From JAZSQZ01 sp045538175 (GTDB lineage: Bacteria; Bacillota; Clostridia; Christensenellales; UBA1242), in NCBI GenBank assembly GCA_045538175.1, contig JAZSQZ010000044.1:1-64000 (forward strand): DNA of 64,000 nt, written 5' to 3'. How positions within the stretch are numbered: position 1 is the stretch's first letter; each line of letters opens with the position of its first letter. The notes under the pieces were generated by a model. The model did not search any database. It was not told the origin of the DNA and saw nothing but the letters and a program-made list of their open reading frames with translations. The translations under genes and the position numbers were made by a program. Positions 17,942 through 26,935 of the stretch are shown piece by piece.

Positions 17942-18586
17942 ATGGATACAATTTATATATTATCGCAAGTGTTTGTTGTGCTTGCGTATGCTTTTAATTT
18001 TTCAACATATCTGTTTAGAAACAGAACATTGATTGTTATATGCAATCTTATATCTTCTTGCCTTTCAATTGTTTCACTTTTCTTTTTGTCAGCCTGGACA
18101 GGTCTTGGAAATGTCGTCATCGGGGTATTAAGAAACGTTGCATTTATGATAAGAGATAAGGCCTGTGGTAAGGCAGACTACATCACAAAAACCGATTGGT
18201 GTATTTATGCAGGCATCGAAGTTGCAACAATAACTGTTGGAATTTTAACCTATGCCGGAATTCCAAGTATTATTGCAATGTTTAGTATGTCGGCAAACTC
18301 ACTTGCAATAACTCAAAAAAATCCTTTCCTATATAAAATTGTAAATATCCCTGCAAGTCTTACATATGTTGTGTATAATTTCTTAATCACATCATATTTT
18401 GGTGCAATTTGTGAGACAGTTATATTTATAACAATCATTGTAGGTATCATAAGAGACAGCATATATTATAAGAAACAAAACGTAAGTCCGTTTGACTTAA
18501 AAGCAATAAATAAACTAAAAAAACAACAAGAAACAATAGAAAATATATCCCCAAAATTAGAAGAAAATGTGGATAATTCCCTTTAA
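17942..18586 (+). CDS. YgjV-family inner membrane protein
   Basis: 214 residues with about six membrane helices. The order of features (SQVFVVLAYAFNFSTYLFRNR, a short GNVVIGVLRNVAFMIRDK loop, then paired helices and an NIPASLTYVVYNFLITS segment) fits the bacterial YgjV family of unknown function. The C-terminal 40 residues are cytoplasmic and charged. No internal Met with a ribosome binding site offers a better start, so it appears to be translated from a leaderless mRNA. A lone DnaA-box match (18568-18576) lies in the last codons and is probably chance. Confidence 0.75.
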   Translation: MDTIYILSQVFVVLAYAFNFSTYLFRNRTLIVICNLISSCLSIVSLFFLSAWTGLGNVVIGVLRNVAFMIRDKACGKADYITKTDWCIYAGIEVATITVGILTYAGIPSIIAMFSMSANSLAITQKNPFLYKIVNIPASLTYVVYNFLITSYFGAICETVIFITIIVGIIRDSIYYKKQNVSPFDLKAINKLKKQQETIENISPKLEENVDNSL

Positions 18587-18652
18587 AATACTGAAAAGTA
18601 AGGAAAATCACAACAAATTTTAAAAAAACTTCAACTTTTTTTAAAAAAGGGG

Positions 18653-18681
18653 TTGACAGATACTAGATATGGTGGTATTCT
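18653..18681 (+). promoter_or_regulatory. Promoter of the ATP-grasp/deacylase operon
   Basis: TTGACA (18653-18658), 17-base spacer, TATTCT (18676-18681). It precedes the ATP-grasp start codon by about 220 bases, so the transcript carries a long 5' leader. Confidence 0.75.
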
Positions 18682-18687
18682 TTCTTT

Positions 18688-18838
18688 CGTTGGAGACACG
18701 ACTTTGAAAACTAAATTAAGCAAAAATCTACTATTTATTATTATGGAAACACTCAGCATATAGAAACTATATGTAGATTTTTTGTGCAATCAAAAAGTTT
18801 AGAACATCTGCATATGGTTATGCGGGTGTTTTTTTTAT
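18688..18838 (+). promoter_or_regulatory. Structured 5' leader with intrinsic terminator (attenuator or riboswitch candidate)
   Basis: From the predicted start the leader can form a TCGT/ACGA mini-hairpin, a CTAAATT/AGTTTAG outer pairing, a 10-bp stem AAAAATCTAC (18722-18731) / GTAGATTTTT (18773-18782), and an inner CATATAG-AAA-CTATATG hairpin that competes for base 18773. It ends in an 11-bp terminator (18804-18814 / 18819-18829, two G-T pairs) with eight T. About 65 bases then separate the T-run from the ATP-grasp start. It matches no riboswitch class that I can recall. Confidence 0.7.
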
Positions 18839-18905
18839 TGTTATATCCGTATTTAGCAGACAATTGAAGTTTTAAAAGTGTTTTTGATAAAAGGAGAAAT
18901 TAGAG

Positions 18906-20822
18906 ATGCAAAAGAACACATTAACTGAATTAACACAAAAGGGAAAAGAGTTATTCTCAAAATTGGCAAAGTCCTATGCTTATAATGGTATAGATTTGCT
19001 TATGACCGACTTAGTACCACAAAGGGGTGGTATTTTAAGCGAAGCTGTTGACGAAGGTGCAACAGCATATATCGCTGGTGGAAAAAACGGACAACAATTC
19101 TTCAAGAATATCCCACAATTCTCACCAGACTTTGATACATTCACAAGAAGAACAAACGACACCGTTGGCGAAATTGTAAGTTGTTTGCCACAAGATTTGG
19201 TTAGCGATAAAATCGGTTTGTTTTTGTATGTTCCTATGGGCGACCGTATGTGGAGTAAGGCTGTTGAAAGTCACACAGGCGCAAAAGTTATCGCAACAAA
19301 CGAACAAAACTTTAGAAGTTACTTCGAAGAAAAAACAAACTTAAGCGATATCTTAAGGGCTGCTGGTCTTGAAAAACACATTATTCCTTCAGAAGTTATA
19401 AGACACGACAGATCTTTAACAAGTGAAGAAGCACAAGCATTGTACGAACAATATGCTGATGCCGATGGCAAAATTGTTGTTCAATACTGTGGCGAAGGCT
19501 GTACAGAAAAGGGTGGTGGATACAGTACAAGAGTTATCACAAGTTATGAAGAATTTGAAGGCGTTTGTGCAGAACCTAGAGATAGTTATATGAAAGTTGC
19601 AAAATTCATCACAGGTTACAACTCAAACTTGTCAATTTGCGCAGGAAACTTAGTTCCTGCAACAGGAATGTTGGGTGCTGTTAAAAACAACTTAACCGAA
19701 AGAGAAAGCCGTTTCAGTGGCGCAACAATCTATAGTTTGTTGCATCGTGCAAGGGGTATGGGAATAAACGAAAACAATATTATCGTAAATGTCCAACCAA
19801 GCACATTAAAGGTTGTTGGTGCTCCACAACTTACATCAATCGAAACAAACGGTGTTGGCAATCAACTTAACTATAATTTCGAACCACAAATTTCAGAAGC
19901 AATCTACAATTTAGGCAACAAACTTGGTACACTTATGGCTATGTGTGGTAAAGTTGGCCTTTGTGGTGCTGACTTAATCATCACAAAAGATGGCGAAGTT
20001 TATGTTAACGAAATCAACGACAGACAACAAGGTCCAACCGAAAGTGCTGGTTTAAACAATGAAGCACACGGACTTCCTGCATTACATAGAACTTCATTCT
20101 TCCTTAACTTTGGCAACCTTCACAATGCAGAAATGCAATCATATTTAAGCGAAGTGGGTTCTCGCTCTCGTGAAATCTATGACGAATCATTGCGTATCCC
20201 AAGTCCTTTCTATATCAAGTTTATAAGCAAATACAGTGGTGTTGCAAAACAAGATGTAAGAGAAGGAAATTACGAATTAGGTCAAGACTTGTTTGGCAGA
20301 TGGAATTGGAACTTAAGCGAACCTGTCGAAGGTTTAGACGGTGCATTGCCTGTTGTTGACTTAAGCACAGGAAGCACAGTTGTAAATATCAACACAGTAA
20401 GTATGAACCAAGGCGACTTCTTCCCAAAAGAAACTCAATTGTTAAGAATCAATGGTGTTTCAATGCCAGGCTCTGCACCATTTAGCATAAGCAAAGATGG
20501 AAAATCAGTATTGTCAAAAGATTGGGAAGCACCTATCGAAGCTTTGTATGAAACTGTATTAGACAGAACTCAAACACAAGCACCTATCGAAAATATGTTG
20601 GGTGAAATGGTTGACCTTCCATCAATCGGCGACACTGTTGTAGAAGAAGAGTCTGTTGAAGAAACTCCTGTAGATACTCAAGTTGACGGTCAAATGGGTA
20701 TTGTTGGTATGCCAGCAGAAAACAGAGCATACATCAACACAATCAGTGATATGATGGTAAGAAATTCTGTTTCAGCAGATGTAAAAGTTGATACTCAAGA
20801 TGGTGGACAAGGCACCAACTAA
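18906..20822 (+). CDS. ATP-grasp domain ligase, unknown substrate
   Basis: 638 residues, soluble. A pre-ATP-grasp region (1-150) is followed by an ATP-grasp fold whose signature GLCGADLIITKDGEVYVNEI plus NDRQQG (about 350-375) carries the Asp/Glu/Asn metal ligands. Such enzymes join a carboxylate to an amine or thiol via an acylphosphate. The C-terminal 240 residues are unlike known members and end in an acidic linker. AAGGAG 9 bases upstream supports the start. The next gene, 54 bases on, encodes a zinc deacylase that could cut the bond this ligase forms, so a make-and-remove pair is plausible. Neither the substrate nor the ligated group can be read from the sequence. Confidence 0.78.
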   Translation: MQKNTLTELTQKGKELFSKLAKSYAYNGIDLLMTDLVPQRGGILSEAVDEGATAYIAGGKNGQQFFKNIPQFSPDFDTFTRRTNDTVGEIVSCLPQDLVSDKIGLFLYVPMGDRMWSKAVESHTGAKVIATNEQNFRSYFEEKTNLSDILRAAGLEKHIIPSEVIRHDRSLTSEEAQALYEQYADADGKIVVQYCGEGCTEKGGGYSTRVITSYEEFEGVCAEPRDSYMKVAKFITGYNSNLSICAGNLVPATGMLGAVKNNLTERESRFSGATIYSLLHRARGMGINENNIIVNVQPSTLKVVGAPQLTSIETNGVGNQLNYNFEPQISEAIYNLGNKLGTLMAMCGKVGLCGADLIITKDGEVYVNEINDRQQGPTESAGLNNEAHGLPALHRTSFFLNFGNLHNAEMQSYLSEVGSRSREIYDESLRIPSPFYIKFISKYSGVAKQDVREGNYELGQDLFGRWNWNLSEPVEGLDGALPVVDLSTGSTVVNINTVSMNQGDFFPKETQLLRINGVSMPGSAPFSISKDGKSVLSKDWEAPIEALYETVLDRTQTQAPIENMLGEMVDLPSIGDTVVEEESVEETPVDTQVDGQMGIVGMPAENRAYINTISDMMVRNSVSADVKVDTQDGGQGTN

Positions 20823-20876
20823 TATTATATAATTGCTTTTGTTAGTAACTAAAATTTAAAAAATTAGGAGTTAAAT

Positions 20877-21821
20877 ATGAAAGAGTTTAAGAAAGATATC
20901 GTAGTTGGTACAGACGTTGTAGGTCATCCAATTTACATCACAAAACACACAATCGATAGCGAAAAACCAGGCAAAACTGTATATATCCAAGGTGGTATCC
21001 ACGGTGGCGAAATCACTCTTCATATGATAAGGGATATTTACGATTACCTTAAAAAGAATATAAAAGCAGGAAAGGTCTTCTTTGTGCCTTTTGCAAACCC
21101 ATTTGGCTGGGGTCAAAAATCTTATACCTATACCGTTGGTAAGTTCAACAACAAAACAGGCGAAGATTTTAACCGTACATTTGGAAGCAATAGCGAAGGC
21201 AACACAAGTGTACAAATTGCAAAAGCAATCTTAAAAGAATGTGAAGAAGAAAAAATTGATTTTGCTGTTGACCTTCATACAGCACACACAAGTTTTCCAC
21301 ATACAATTTCTTTTAGCGAAGTTGATATGAAATTTATTAAACTTGCAAACATCGAATACAACCGTCTTTGCTACAACAGTGAAGAATACAAAACAACCCT
21401 TAACTATCAACTTACAAAAAGGGGAATCAACAATTTCACAATCGAATGTGGCAGTCACGATAGTATCGACAAAGTTTATCAAAAACAAGTTGTCGAAGGC
21501 GTACTTAATGTTATTGCAAACCTTGGTATTTGTGATTTTACACCAACTTTGAAAAGAACAAATCAAGTTTCATTTTCAAAGGCTGTAAGTTACTTTGCTG
21601 AAATCGGTGGTATCGTAGAGTTTAACTTTGACCTTGGCGAAAGATTCAAAAAAGGTGATGTGTTATACACAATTCACCCAGCAGATTTAGGAAAAGAATC
21701 ATACAAAAAAGTTGCAGAATTTGATGGTGTTGTTTTTAGATTTGCAAAAACACATATCTATAATTCTTTTGACGAAGTTATGAGAGTGTTTAAAGACGAA
21801 CACTTAACCCCTATAAAATAA
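20877..21821 (+). CDS. AstE/AspA-family zinc deacylase (M14-like)
   Basis: 314 residues of the succinylglutamate desuccinylase/aspartoacylase family. Zinc ligands are visible in GGIHGGE (His and Glu, about residues 41-47) and DLHTAH. An FNRTFGS segment and an IECGSH region carrying the likely catalytic Glu follow. The C-terminal 90 residues form the usual beta-rich lipoyl-like lid (FDLGERFKKGDVLYTI). It has a GGAG box and no terminator before it, so it is co-transcribed with the ATP-grasp gene. Confidence 0.88.
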   Translation: MKEFKKDIVVGTDVVGHPIYITKHTIDSEKPGKTVYIQGGIHGGEITLHMIRDIYDYLKKNIKAGKVFFVPFANPFGWGQKSYTYTVGKFNNKTGEDFNRTFGSNSEGNTSVQIAKAILKECEEEKIDFAVDLHTAHTSFPHTISFSEVDMKFIKLANIEYNRLCYNSEEYKTTLNYQLTKRGINNFTIECGSHDSIDKVYQKQVVEGVLNVIANLGICDFTPTLKRTNQVSFSKAVSYFAEIGGIVEFNFDLGERFKKGDVLYTIHPADLGKESYKKVAEFDGVVFRFAKTHIYNSFDEVMRVFKDEHLTPIK

Positions 21822-21845
21822 ATAAAAACCTTTTATCAAAAACAA

Positions 21846-21878
21846 AAAAGATAAGCAGATTCGCTTATCTTTTTTTTG
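21846..21878. terminator. Bidirectional terminator between the deacylase and TIR gene 1
   Basis: AAAAGATAAGC-AGATTC-GCTTATCTTTT palindrome with A- and T-runs between convergent stops. It closely resembles the hairpin after TIR gene 2 (29149-29178). Confidence 0.9.
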
Positions 21879-21884
21879 TTATAT

Positions 21885-24047
21885 TTAGTTTGATACAACT
21901 CTTCTATTTAAGTTAGGAGTTATTTCTAAAGGATTTCCTTGTAGGTCAACAACTTCAACATTTGCCCAATCACTAGCATCGCCTTCGTAGTTGATTATCA
22001 CATTATGTGCTACATTTCTATTGATAACAATTTTTTCTGTTTTATCTTTTGCAACATTTAATGTTGGATATAAGGGTTGAGTGAATGTACTGTTAAGGTC
22101 TATAACAATTTCTTTTGTCCTTAAAAATGTTGCAGAAAATGCTGAGCCGTAATTTGCATATATATCTTCTTCTATCGTTACTTTTTCATTTTCTCCAAAA
22201 ACAACAATATCTGGTACAGTTGCGTTTGATAAAGAAATGTTTTTTACTTTGCCGATATGTAGTGAATTTGTCCCACCCAAAAGAGTAAGGGTTTCGACAG
22301 TTTCTGGATTATAAATTTCTAAAGTAGTTACAAAACCTGCATATAGGGTTATATTTTTATGTGTGGTTTCTAAATGTACTTTATCGCATCTAAGGTAAAG
22401 GTCAAGGTCTTCATTTTCACAACTTGTGCTATCATTTTTATAAACGATGCTTGAAACTCTATCGTATGAATAAATTTCTCTTAAGTCTACAAAAGTACCA
22501 TCTATAAACATAGGGATTACAAGTTCGCCATTTTTATTTCCACCAAAGAATGATAGCCAATCGTTACTTGATGGATTGCTAAGTTTTACAACTTTTCCTG
22601 CATCTCTTGTATAATATCCACCTGCAAAAGCGCCTGCAGCATTATAAGAGCTAAAAGCATCAAAAGCAAGGAAGAAATAACAACCAAGGGACGCAATACA
22701 AAGCACAAAAGGTATAACCCTATGGAAGTTAATTCTGTTAACACCATATTTTTTTCTTATTTTTGCACTTATTATTGTAAAAACAATTAGGGCAACAATC
22801 AAAATTGGGAATATTGCAAATTCTGGATAAGTTACAAATCTTGCTTTTGTTATAAGAGAAGTAAGAACCATCGCAAGTGATGACAATATTGCCAAAATTT
22901 CAAAGATACAAAGCGTAATAAAACTCTTTTTGTTTTCCTTGAGTTTTGCCATATTTGCTTTGTATGCCTGTTTTTTCTCTTTTTTGTTTTCGAACTTTTG
23001 TCGATAAGATTCTTTTCTTCTTGCAAGATTTTCGTTAAAGGCTTGTTCTCTTCTAAGTTTTCTTCTTTGATAGATATCAAGTTCTTCTTCAGGCTCGTTT
23101 GGTCTAAATGTAGGTGCAGGTTCTTCTTTTTGACTTCTAGGTTTAATGTATTTTGAAACACCATCTGCAACAGTTATTTCATATCCAAGTTTTGAAGCGT
23201 CAACACCTTGGGCATATTTATTGTTGACAGTTGGCATATCGTTTGGTGACATATCTTTAAATACAGGGATAAAACTCCTTGCACTCAATTCGTCATCAGT
23301 TCTTATTCTGTCGATAAACCTTGTCCATTCATTTTTAACCCAAACAGAGTTTATATATTCCTTCTTTGTTCCAACAAGAATAAAAATTTCTGAAGTGTTG
23401 ATTGCCTTAAATATAATTGGTTCATAGTCGCTTCCAAGTCTAGATTCAAGTGTCTTTTCTGCAAGGAAAACTTTAAAACCATACTTTGTAAGTTGGTCAT
23501 AAATGTTTCTTGCAATAATACTATCTTCAGTTCTATCTCCATTAGGGTCGGTTGCCTTGTAGGAAATAAAGACATCAAAATCTTCTTCTTTTTCAAGTTG
23601 TTTTGAAATTGCTTGTTGCAACTCTTCAATCTTTTTAACTTTGTTTTTTAAAGAATCTTTTTCTTCATCATCACAAAGGGAGAGAAGTGTTTTGTAAGTT
23701 TCGTCTTCGTAAATAGAGTTGAAGTGTGTCCTATGGCAAGTTGGCACAAGGGTGTTTGTCCTTGGGTCTTTTACATACTCAATTCCGTATTTTGCAAGTA
23801 GCAAACCTTCGTAGGCCGATTTTTCTCTTTTATCCTTTGTAATTGCAAATTCATAAGTTTTGATTGCTGCATCAAAGTCATAGTTGGCTCGTTGCAAATA
23901 TGCTGTATTTAAAAGAGCTATAATTTCTTCATTTGGCCTTGGCATAATTACGGTCGAACCACAGTGTGTGCAAACGCCAAGACTTTTGTCTTCAAGTTGT
24001 TGTATCTCTGAAGCCCCACAACAACTACAAGTTATATTGTTACTCAT
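21885..24047 (-). CDS. Zinc-ribbon/TIR/membrane protein with C-terminal ectodomain (copy 1)
   Basis: 720 residues. Order: zinc ribbon (C7xxC10, C26xxC29), a helical TPR-like stretch (about 40-150), a TIR domain (about 156-300; DFDVFISYKATD, FLAEKTLESRLGSDYEP, IFILVGTKKEYINSVWVKNEW), a charged Arg/Lys/Glu helix, then three to four membrane helices (about 395-510) and a roughly 200-residue beta-rich C-terminal part. Glu240 in WVKNEW sits where the catalytic Glu of TIR NADases lies. ATGs 40 residues further up are rejected because GGAGAAAA precedes this one. It is paralogous to the gene at 26936. Membrane-linked NAD-cleaving sensor is an inference. Confidence 0.82.
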   Translation of the reverse strand: MSNNITCSCCGASEIQQLEDKSLGVCTHCGSTVIMPRPNEEIIALLNTAYLQRANYDFDAAIKTYEFAITKDKREKSAYEGLLLAKYGIEYVKDPRTNTLVPTCHRTHFNSIYEDETYKTLLSLCDDEEKDSLKNKVKKIEELQQAISKQLEKEEDFDVFISYKATDPNGDRTEDSIIARNIYDQLTKYGFKVFLAEKTLESRLGSDYEPIIFKAINTSEIFILVGTKKEYINSVWVKNEWTRFIDRIRTDDELSARSFIPVFKDMSPNDMPTVNNKYAQGVDASKLGYEITVADGVSKYIKPRSQKEEPAPTFRPNEPEEELDIYQRRKLRREQAFNENLARRKESYRQKFENKKEKKQAYKANMAKLKENKKSFITLCIFEILAILSSLAMVLTSLITKARFVTYPEFAIFPILIVALIVFTIISAKIRKKYGVNRINFHRVIPFVLCIASLGCYFFLAFDAFSSYNAAGAFAGGYYTRDAGKVVKLSNPSSNDWLSFFGGNKNGELVIPMFIDGTFVDLREIYSYDRVSSIVYKNDSTSCENEDLDLYLRCDKVHLETTHKNITLYAGFVTTLEIYNPETVETLTLLGGTNSLHIGKVKNISLSNATVPDIVVFGENEKVTIEEDIYANYGSAFSATFLRTKEIVIDLNSTFTQPLYPTLNVAKDKTEKIVINRNVAHNVIINYEGDASDWANVEVVDLQGNPLEITPNLNRRVVSN

Positions 24048-24246
24048 AAAGTTTTCTCCGTTGTCATTGTAGCAAATTAAATCAATTTTGAAAACAAAAA
24101 AGAGAATATTGTTTGTTTTAGGGGGCAAAGTGTACAAAAAAACTCGAATTTTATCGAAAATTTTCAAATTAGGTCTTGAAATATTTAGTATTTGGGATTA
24201 AACTATATACACTTAACCAATTCTTTTTTTATTTTAGGGGGTTGAT

Positions 24247-25503
24247 ATGGTAGGAGTTATTATGGCAGGCGGACAAGGCGTTAGACTTCAATCCGTAACA
24301 GGGCCATTACCAAAAGCAATGGTAAACATTAGAAACACAACCGTTGAAAATTTTGGTAAAGCTAAAGATACAATTCTAGAACATCAAATGAGAGTGTTAT
24401 CCGAAAACGGCGTAACAGATTTTATTCTGGTCGTGGGTAATAAAAAGGAATATATCCAAGCAGCATTCACAAACGAAATTATTAACCGAAATATCCCAGG
24501 AAGAAACATTACAATTAGATACTTTGTAGAAGACCGTCCACTTGGTACAGCAGGGGCTTTTTGTTCGCGAGAACTTCAAGACATGATACAAGAGGACGAT
24601 TTTTTATTTACTTATGCAGATGTTTTGTATGATGTAAATATTCGCAAAATGTTCGAATTACATAAAAGGGAAAAGGCAGATGCAACTGTCCTTATCTCTC
24701 CTTGCTCTGAACCTGACGATAGACCAATTTGCGTTTGCGAAAAAGGTTCTAACATTATTTCAGGAATTATTCCAAAGCAAGGAAAAACTGATGGCCCAAG
24801 GGGTGGCGCATTCCCAAACACTCCTAAAAATGGAATTATGATTTTAAACAAGTCTGCACTTAAACTTCTTCCAAGTCAACCAACATACTTAGATATGGAA
24901 GAAAGTTTATTAACAAGACTTATATATAGTGGTGCACACAAAGTTTGTGCTTGGAACACACCATGTTACATTAAAGACATCGGTACAGTTGATAGATATT
25001 ATGAAGGTGTTTCAGAACTTGCAAGAAATATTCCTATGCTTAGAAACCCAGACAAAAATCCACAAAGTTGTGTTATATTTAAAGCAAAAGACTTAATCAC
25101 TGTTTCACCTGAAGGAATCGCAGTTTTAGATACAGAACTTGCAGACGCAATAAAAACACTCAACGATAACGGTATTATCACAGCAGTTTATAGAGACAAC
25201 CCACAAATCGCTGTTCACCCACAAGAAGAATGGCTTATCGATACAATGCTTGTAAGAGATGGCGACGGGGCATTCTTAAACACAAAATTTGGCGAAGACC
25301 AAGTTGAAGAGTTTAACGCACAAATGGCAGAATGGAACGTTGCTCCAGAAAATATTATCCAAGTTGATATGATGCCAAAAGGTTGCTTGCTTTCACATGT
25401 GGACGGCACAAGACAAATGTTTGGCGATGCAGAAACAGCAATCAAAGATTTGTTAGGTACATATTCTATCCAAGACTTCGGTGGACAAGGCGACGACGAA
25501 TAA
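24247..25503 (+). CDS. Sugar-1-phosphate nucleotidyltransferase fused to a degenerate HAD domain
   Basis: 418 residues. The first 240 form a nucleotidyltransferase (MAGGQGVRLQSVTGPLPKAM signature, DFLFTYADVLYD metal site, EDRPLGTAG) of the HddC/GlmU-like type that activates a sugar phosphate with an NTP. The C-terminal 170 residues align in outline with GmhB-type HAD phosphatases (SCVIFKAKDLITVS, AIKTLNDNGIITAVYRDN), but the catalytic DxD strand reads FKAKD, so phosphatase activity looks lost. Heptose-type HddC-GmhB fusions are known; here the second half seems regulatory. An AGGGGG box precedes the ATG. It ends in GGQGDDE. Confidence 0.8.
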   Translation: MVGVIMAGGQGVRLQSVTGPLPKAMVNIRNTTVENFGKAKDTILEHQMRVLSENGVTDFILVVGNKKEYIQAAFTNEIINRNIPGRNITIRYFVEDRPLGTAGAFCSRELQDMIQEDDFLFTYADVLYDVNIRKMFELHKREKADATVLISPCSEPDDRPICVCEKGSNIISGIIPKQGKTDGPRGGAFPNTPKNGIMILNKSALKLLPSQPTYLDMEESLLTRLIYSGAHKVCAWNTPCYIKDIGTVDRYYEGVSELARNIPMLRNPDKNPQSCVIFKAKDLITVSPEGIAVLDTELADAIKTLNDNGIITAVYRDNPQIAVHPQEEWLIDTMLVRDGDGAFLNTKFGEDQVEEFNAQMAEWNVAPENIIQVDMMPKGCLLSHVDGTRQMFGDAETAIKDLLGTYSIQDFGGQGDDE

Positions 25504-25512
25504 TAAAAAATC

Positions 25513-25549
25513 AAAGCAAGGTAAAATTACTTTGCTTTATTTTTTTTTG
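25513..25549 (+). terminator. Terminator after the nucleotidyltransferase gene
   Basis: AAAGCAAGGTAA / TTACTTTGCTTT stem with two-base loop and a long T-run. Confidence 0.85.
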
Positions 25550-25580
25550 ATTGTATAATTATATAAAAGGAAAATGATTT

Positions 25581-26477
25581 ATGATTGATTTACATATCCA
25601 CACACAATATTCTGATGGTCTTCCAACCGTAACAGAAATTTTAAAACTTGCAGAAGAAAGAAAACTTGACTATATCTCAATAACCGACCACGACGCAATC
25701 GGGGCATATGAAGAATTGAACAAAATGAACATTAAAGAACACTTTAGTGGAAAAATTATCTACGGGTGCGAGTTGAAGTTTATTTATAATAAAACCCAAA
25801 TGGAACTTGTAGCACTTGGTTATGATTGGGAAAAATTAAATAAATCTTATTGGGTGCACGAAGAAAGTTATCACGCAAACAAAAGGGCACTCCTTAAAAA
25901 TGCTATTGAAAAGGGCAAAAAAGCTGGTTTTGTTTATGACAATCTTGAATACAAGTCAAATGAAAAGTCAGAAAAAACTTTCTATTTCGAACTTTTAAAA
26001 CACGAAGAAAATTTGCCTATTTTAGAAAAATATAAGGTTAAACACGGTGGCGACTTCTTTAGAAATATTGTTGCAAACCCAGAAAGCCCACTTTATTTTG
26101 ACCCAACTGATTACACTTTGGGTTTTGAAGAAGCTGTTGACCTTATTCACGAATGTGGTGGCGTTGCACTTCTTGCACACCCTTTTGGTGTTTATAAAAT
26201 CGATAATCCAAAAGAAATCATAAACGAATTGCTTGCAAAAAACAAACTTGATGGTTTGGAATGTTATCATAGCAGTATGACCGAAGAGCACACAGAATAT
26301 CTATTAAACTTGTGCAAAGAAAAAGGACTTTTAACTTCAGGTGGAAGTGATTATCACAATTACCCTGGTCAACACTTTGCAAAAGCACATGACGGAAGGA
26401 CTGATATCCCAACAGAAATTATTTTGCCTATCTTAAAAAGAATAGGGGATAGGGGTATCGTTGAAGGTAGTAAGTAA
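25581..26477 (+). CDS. PHP-domain metal-dependent phosphoesterase
   Basis: 298 residues. The N-terminal PHP motifs are intact: DLHIHTQYSDG, ITDHDAIGAYEEL, YGCELKF, then ALLAHPFGVYK and GGSDYHN toward the C-terminus. Members such as YciV/RNase AM remove phosphates from nucleotides or trim RNA ends. The middle 100 residues are a helical insertion. The stop codon abuts the ATG of the next gene with no gap, so translation is probably coupled. Confidence 0.88.
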   Translation: MIDLHIHTQYSDGLPTVTEILKLAEERKLDYISITDHDAIGAYEELNKMNIKEHFSGKIIYGCELKFIYNKTQMELVALGYDWEKLNKSYWVHEESYHANKRALLKNAIEKGKKAGFVYDNLEYKSNEKSEKTFYFELLKHEENLPILEKYKVKHGGDFFRNIVANPESPLYFDPTDYTLGFEEAVDLIHECGGVALLAHPFGVYKIDNPKEIINELLAKNKLDGLECYHSSMTEEHTEYLLNLCKEKGLLTSGGSDYHNYPGQHFAKAHDGRTDIPTEIILPILKRIGDRGIVEGSK

Positions 26478-26924
26478 ATGAAGATTTGTATGTTAAGCGA
26501 CAGTCACGGAAGAAAAAAATCAGTTTTTACACTTTTGTATGAAACTGATTATGATTATATCTTTTACCTTGGTGACGGACTTAAAGATATGGAAGATTTC
26601 GATGCTAAAAATGTTTTAAAGGTTTGTGGAAATTGTGACATATTTGAAGTTGCCCCTATAACACAACTTATCGAAATCGAAGGTGTTAAGTTTTTGTTAA
26701 CACACGGACACGAGTTTAAGGCAAAGTACTCAGAATATGGCCTTGTAAAAGTGGCACACGAAAGGGGTGCAAATGTTGTTTGTTTTGGGCACACACATAA
26801 GCAAAGATATGACGAAGTTGATGGCATAACTTTACTCAATGCAGGTGCTTTTAAAAATGGCGATTATGCTGAAATTATAGTTAAAAATGGCAAAATCGAA
26901 AAAGTAGATTTTAAAGAAATCTAA
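26478..26924 (+). CDS. YfcE/MJ0936-family phosphodiesterase
   Basis: 148 residues, calcineurin-like metallophosphoesterase. All metal motifs are present: DSHG, LGDGLKD, CGNCD, THGHEFK and GHTHKQR. Family members hydrolyse phosphodiesters, sometimes cyclic nucleotides. It starts on the base after the PHP stop, and TIR gene 2 begins 11 bases after its own stop. PHP, YfcE and TIR gene 2 thus form one operon of two phosphodiesterases and a TIR protein, which hints at nucleotide-signal turnover. Confidence 0.92.
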   Translation: MKICMLSDSHGRKKSVFTLLYETDYDYIFYLGDGLKDMEDFDAKNVLKVCGNCDIFEVAPITQLIEIEGVKFLLTHGHEFKAKYSEYGLVKVAHERGANVVCFGHTHKQRYDEVDGITLLNAGAFKNGDYAEIIVKNGKIEKVDFKEI

Positions 26925-26935
26925 AAGGAAAAACT

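Noticed and set aside
18568..18576. A DnaA box at the end of the YgjV gene
   Set aside because: Single site inside coding sequence with no others nearby; likely chance.
18752..18772. Leader peptide METLSI inside the structured leader
   Set aside because: The short frame starting at 18744 has no ribosome binding site and no run of one amino acid.
21231..21566. Minus-strand protein within the deacylase gene
   Set aside because: It is a codon-shadow of the plus-strand gene with Cys/Phe-rich, unlikely composition and no start signal.
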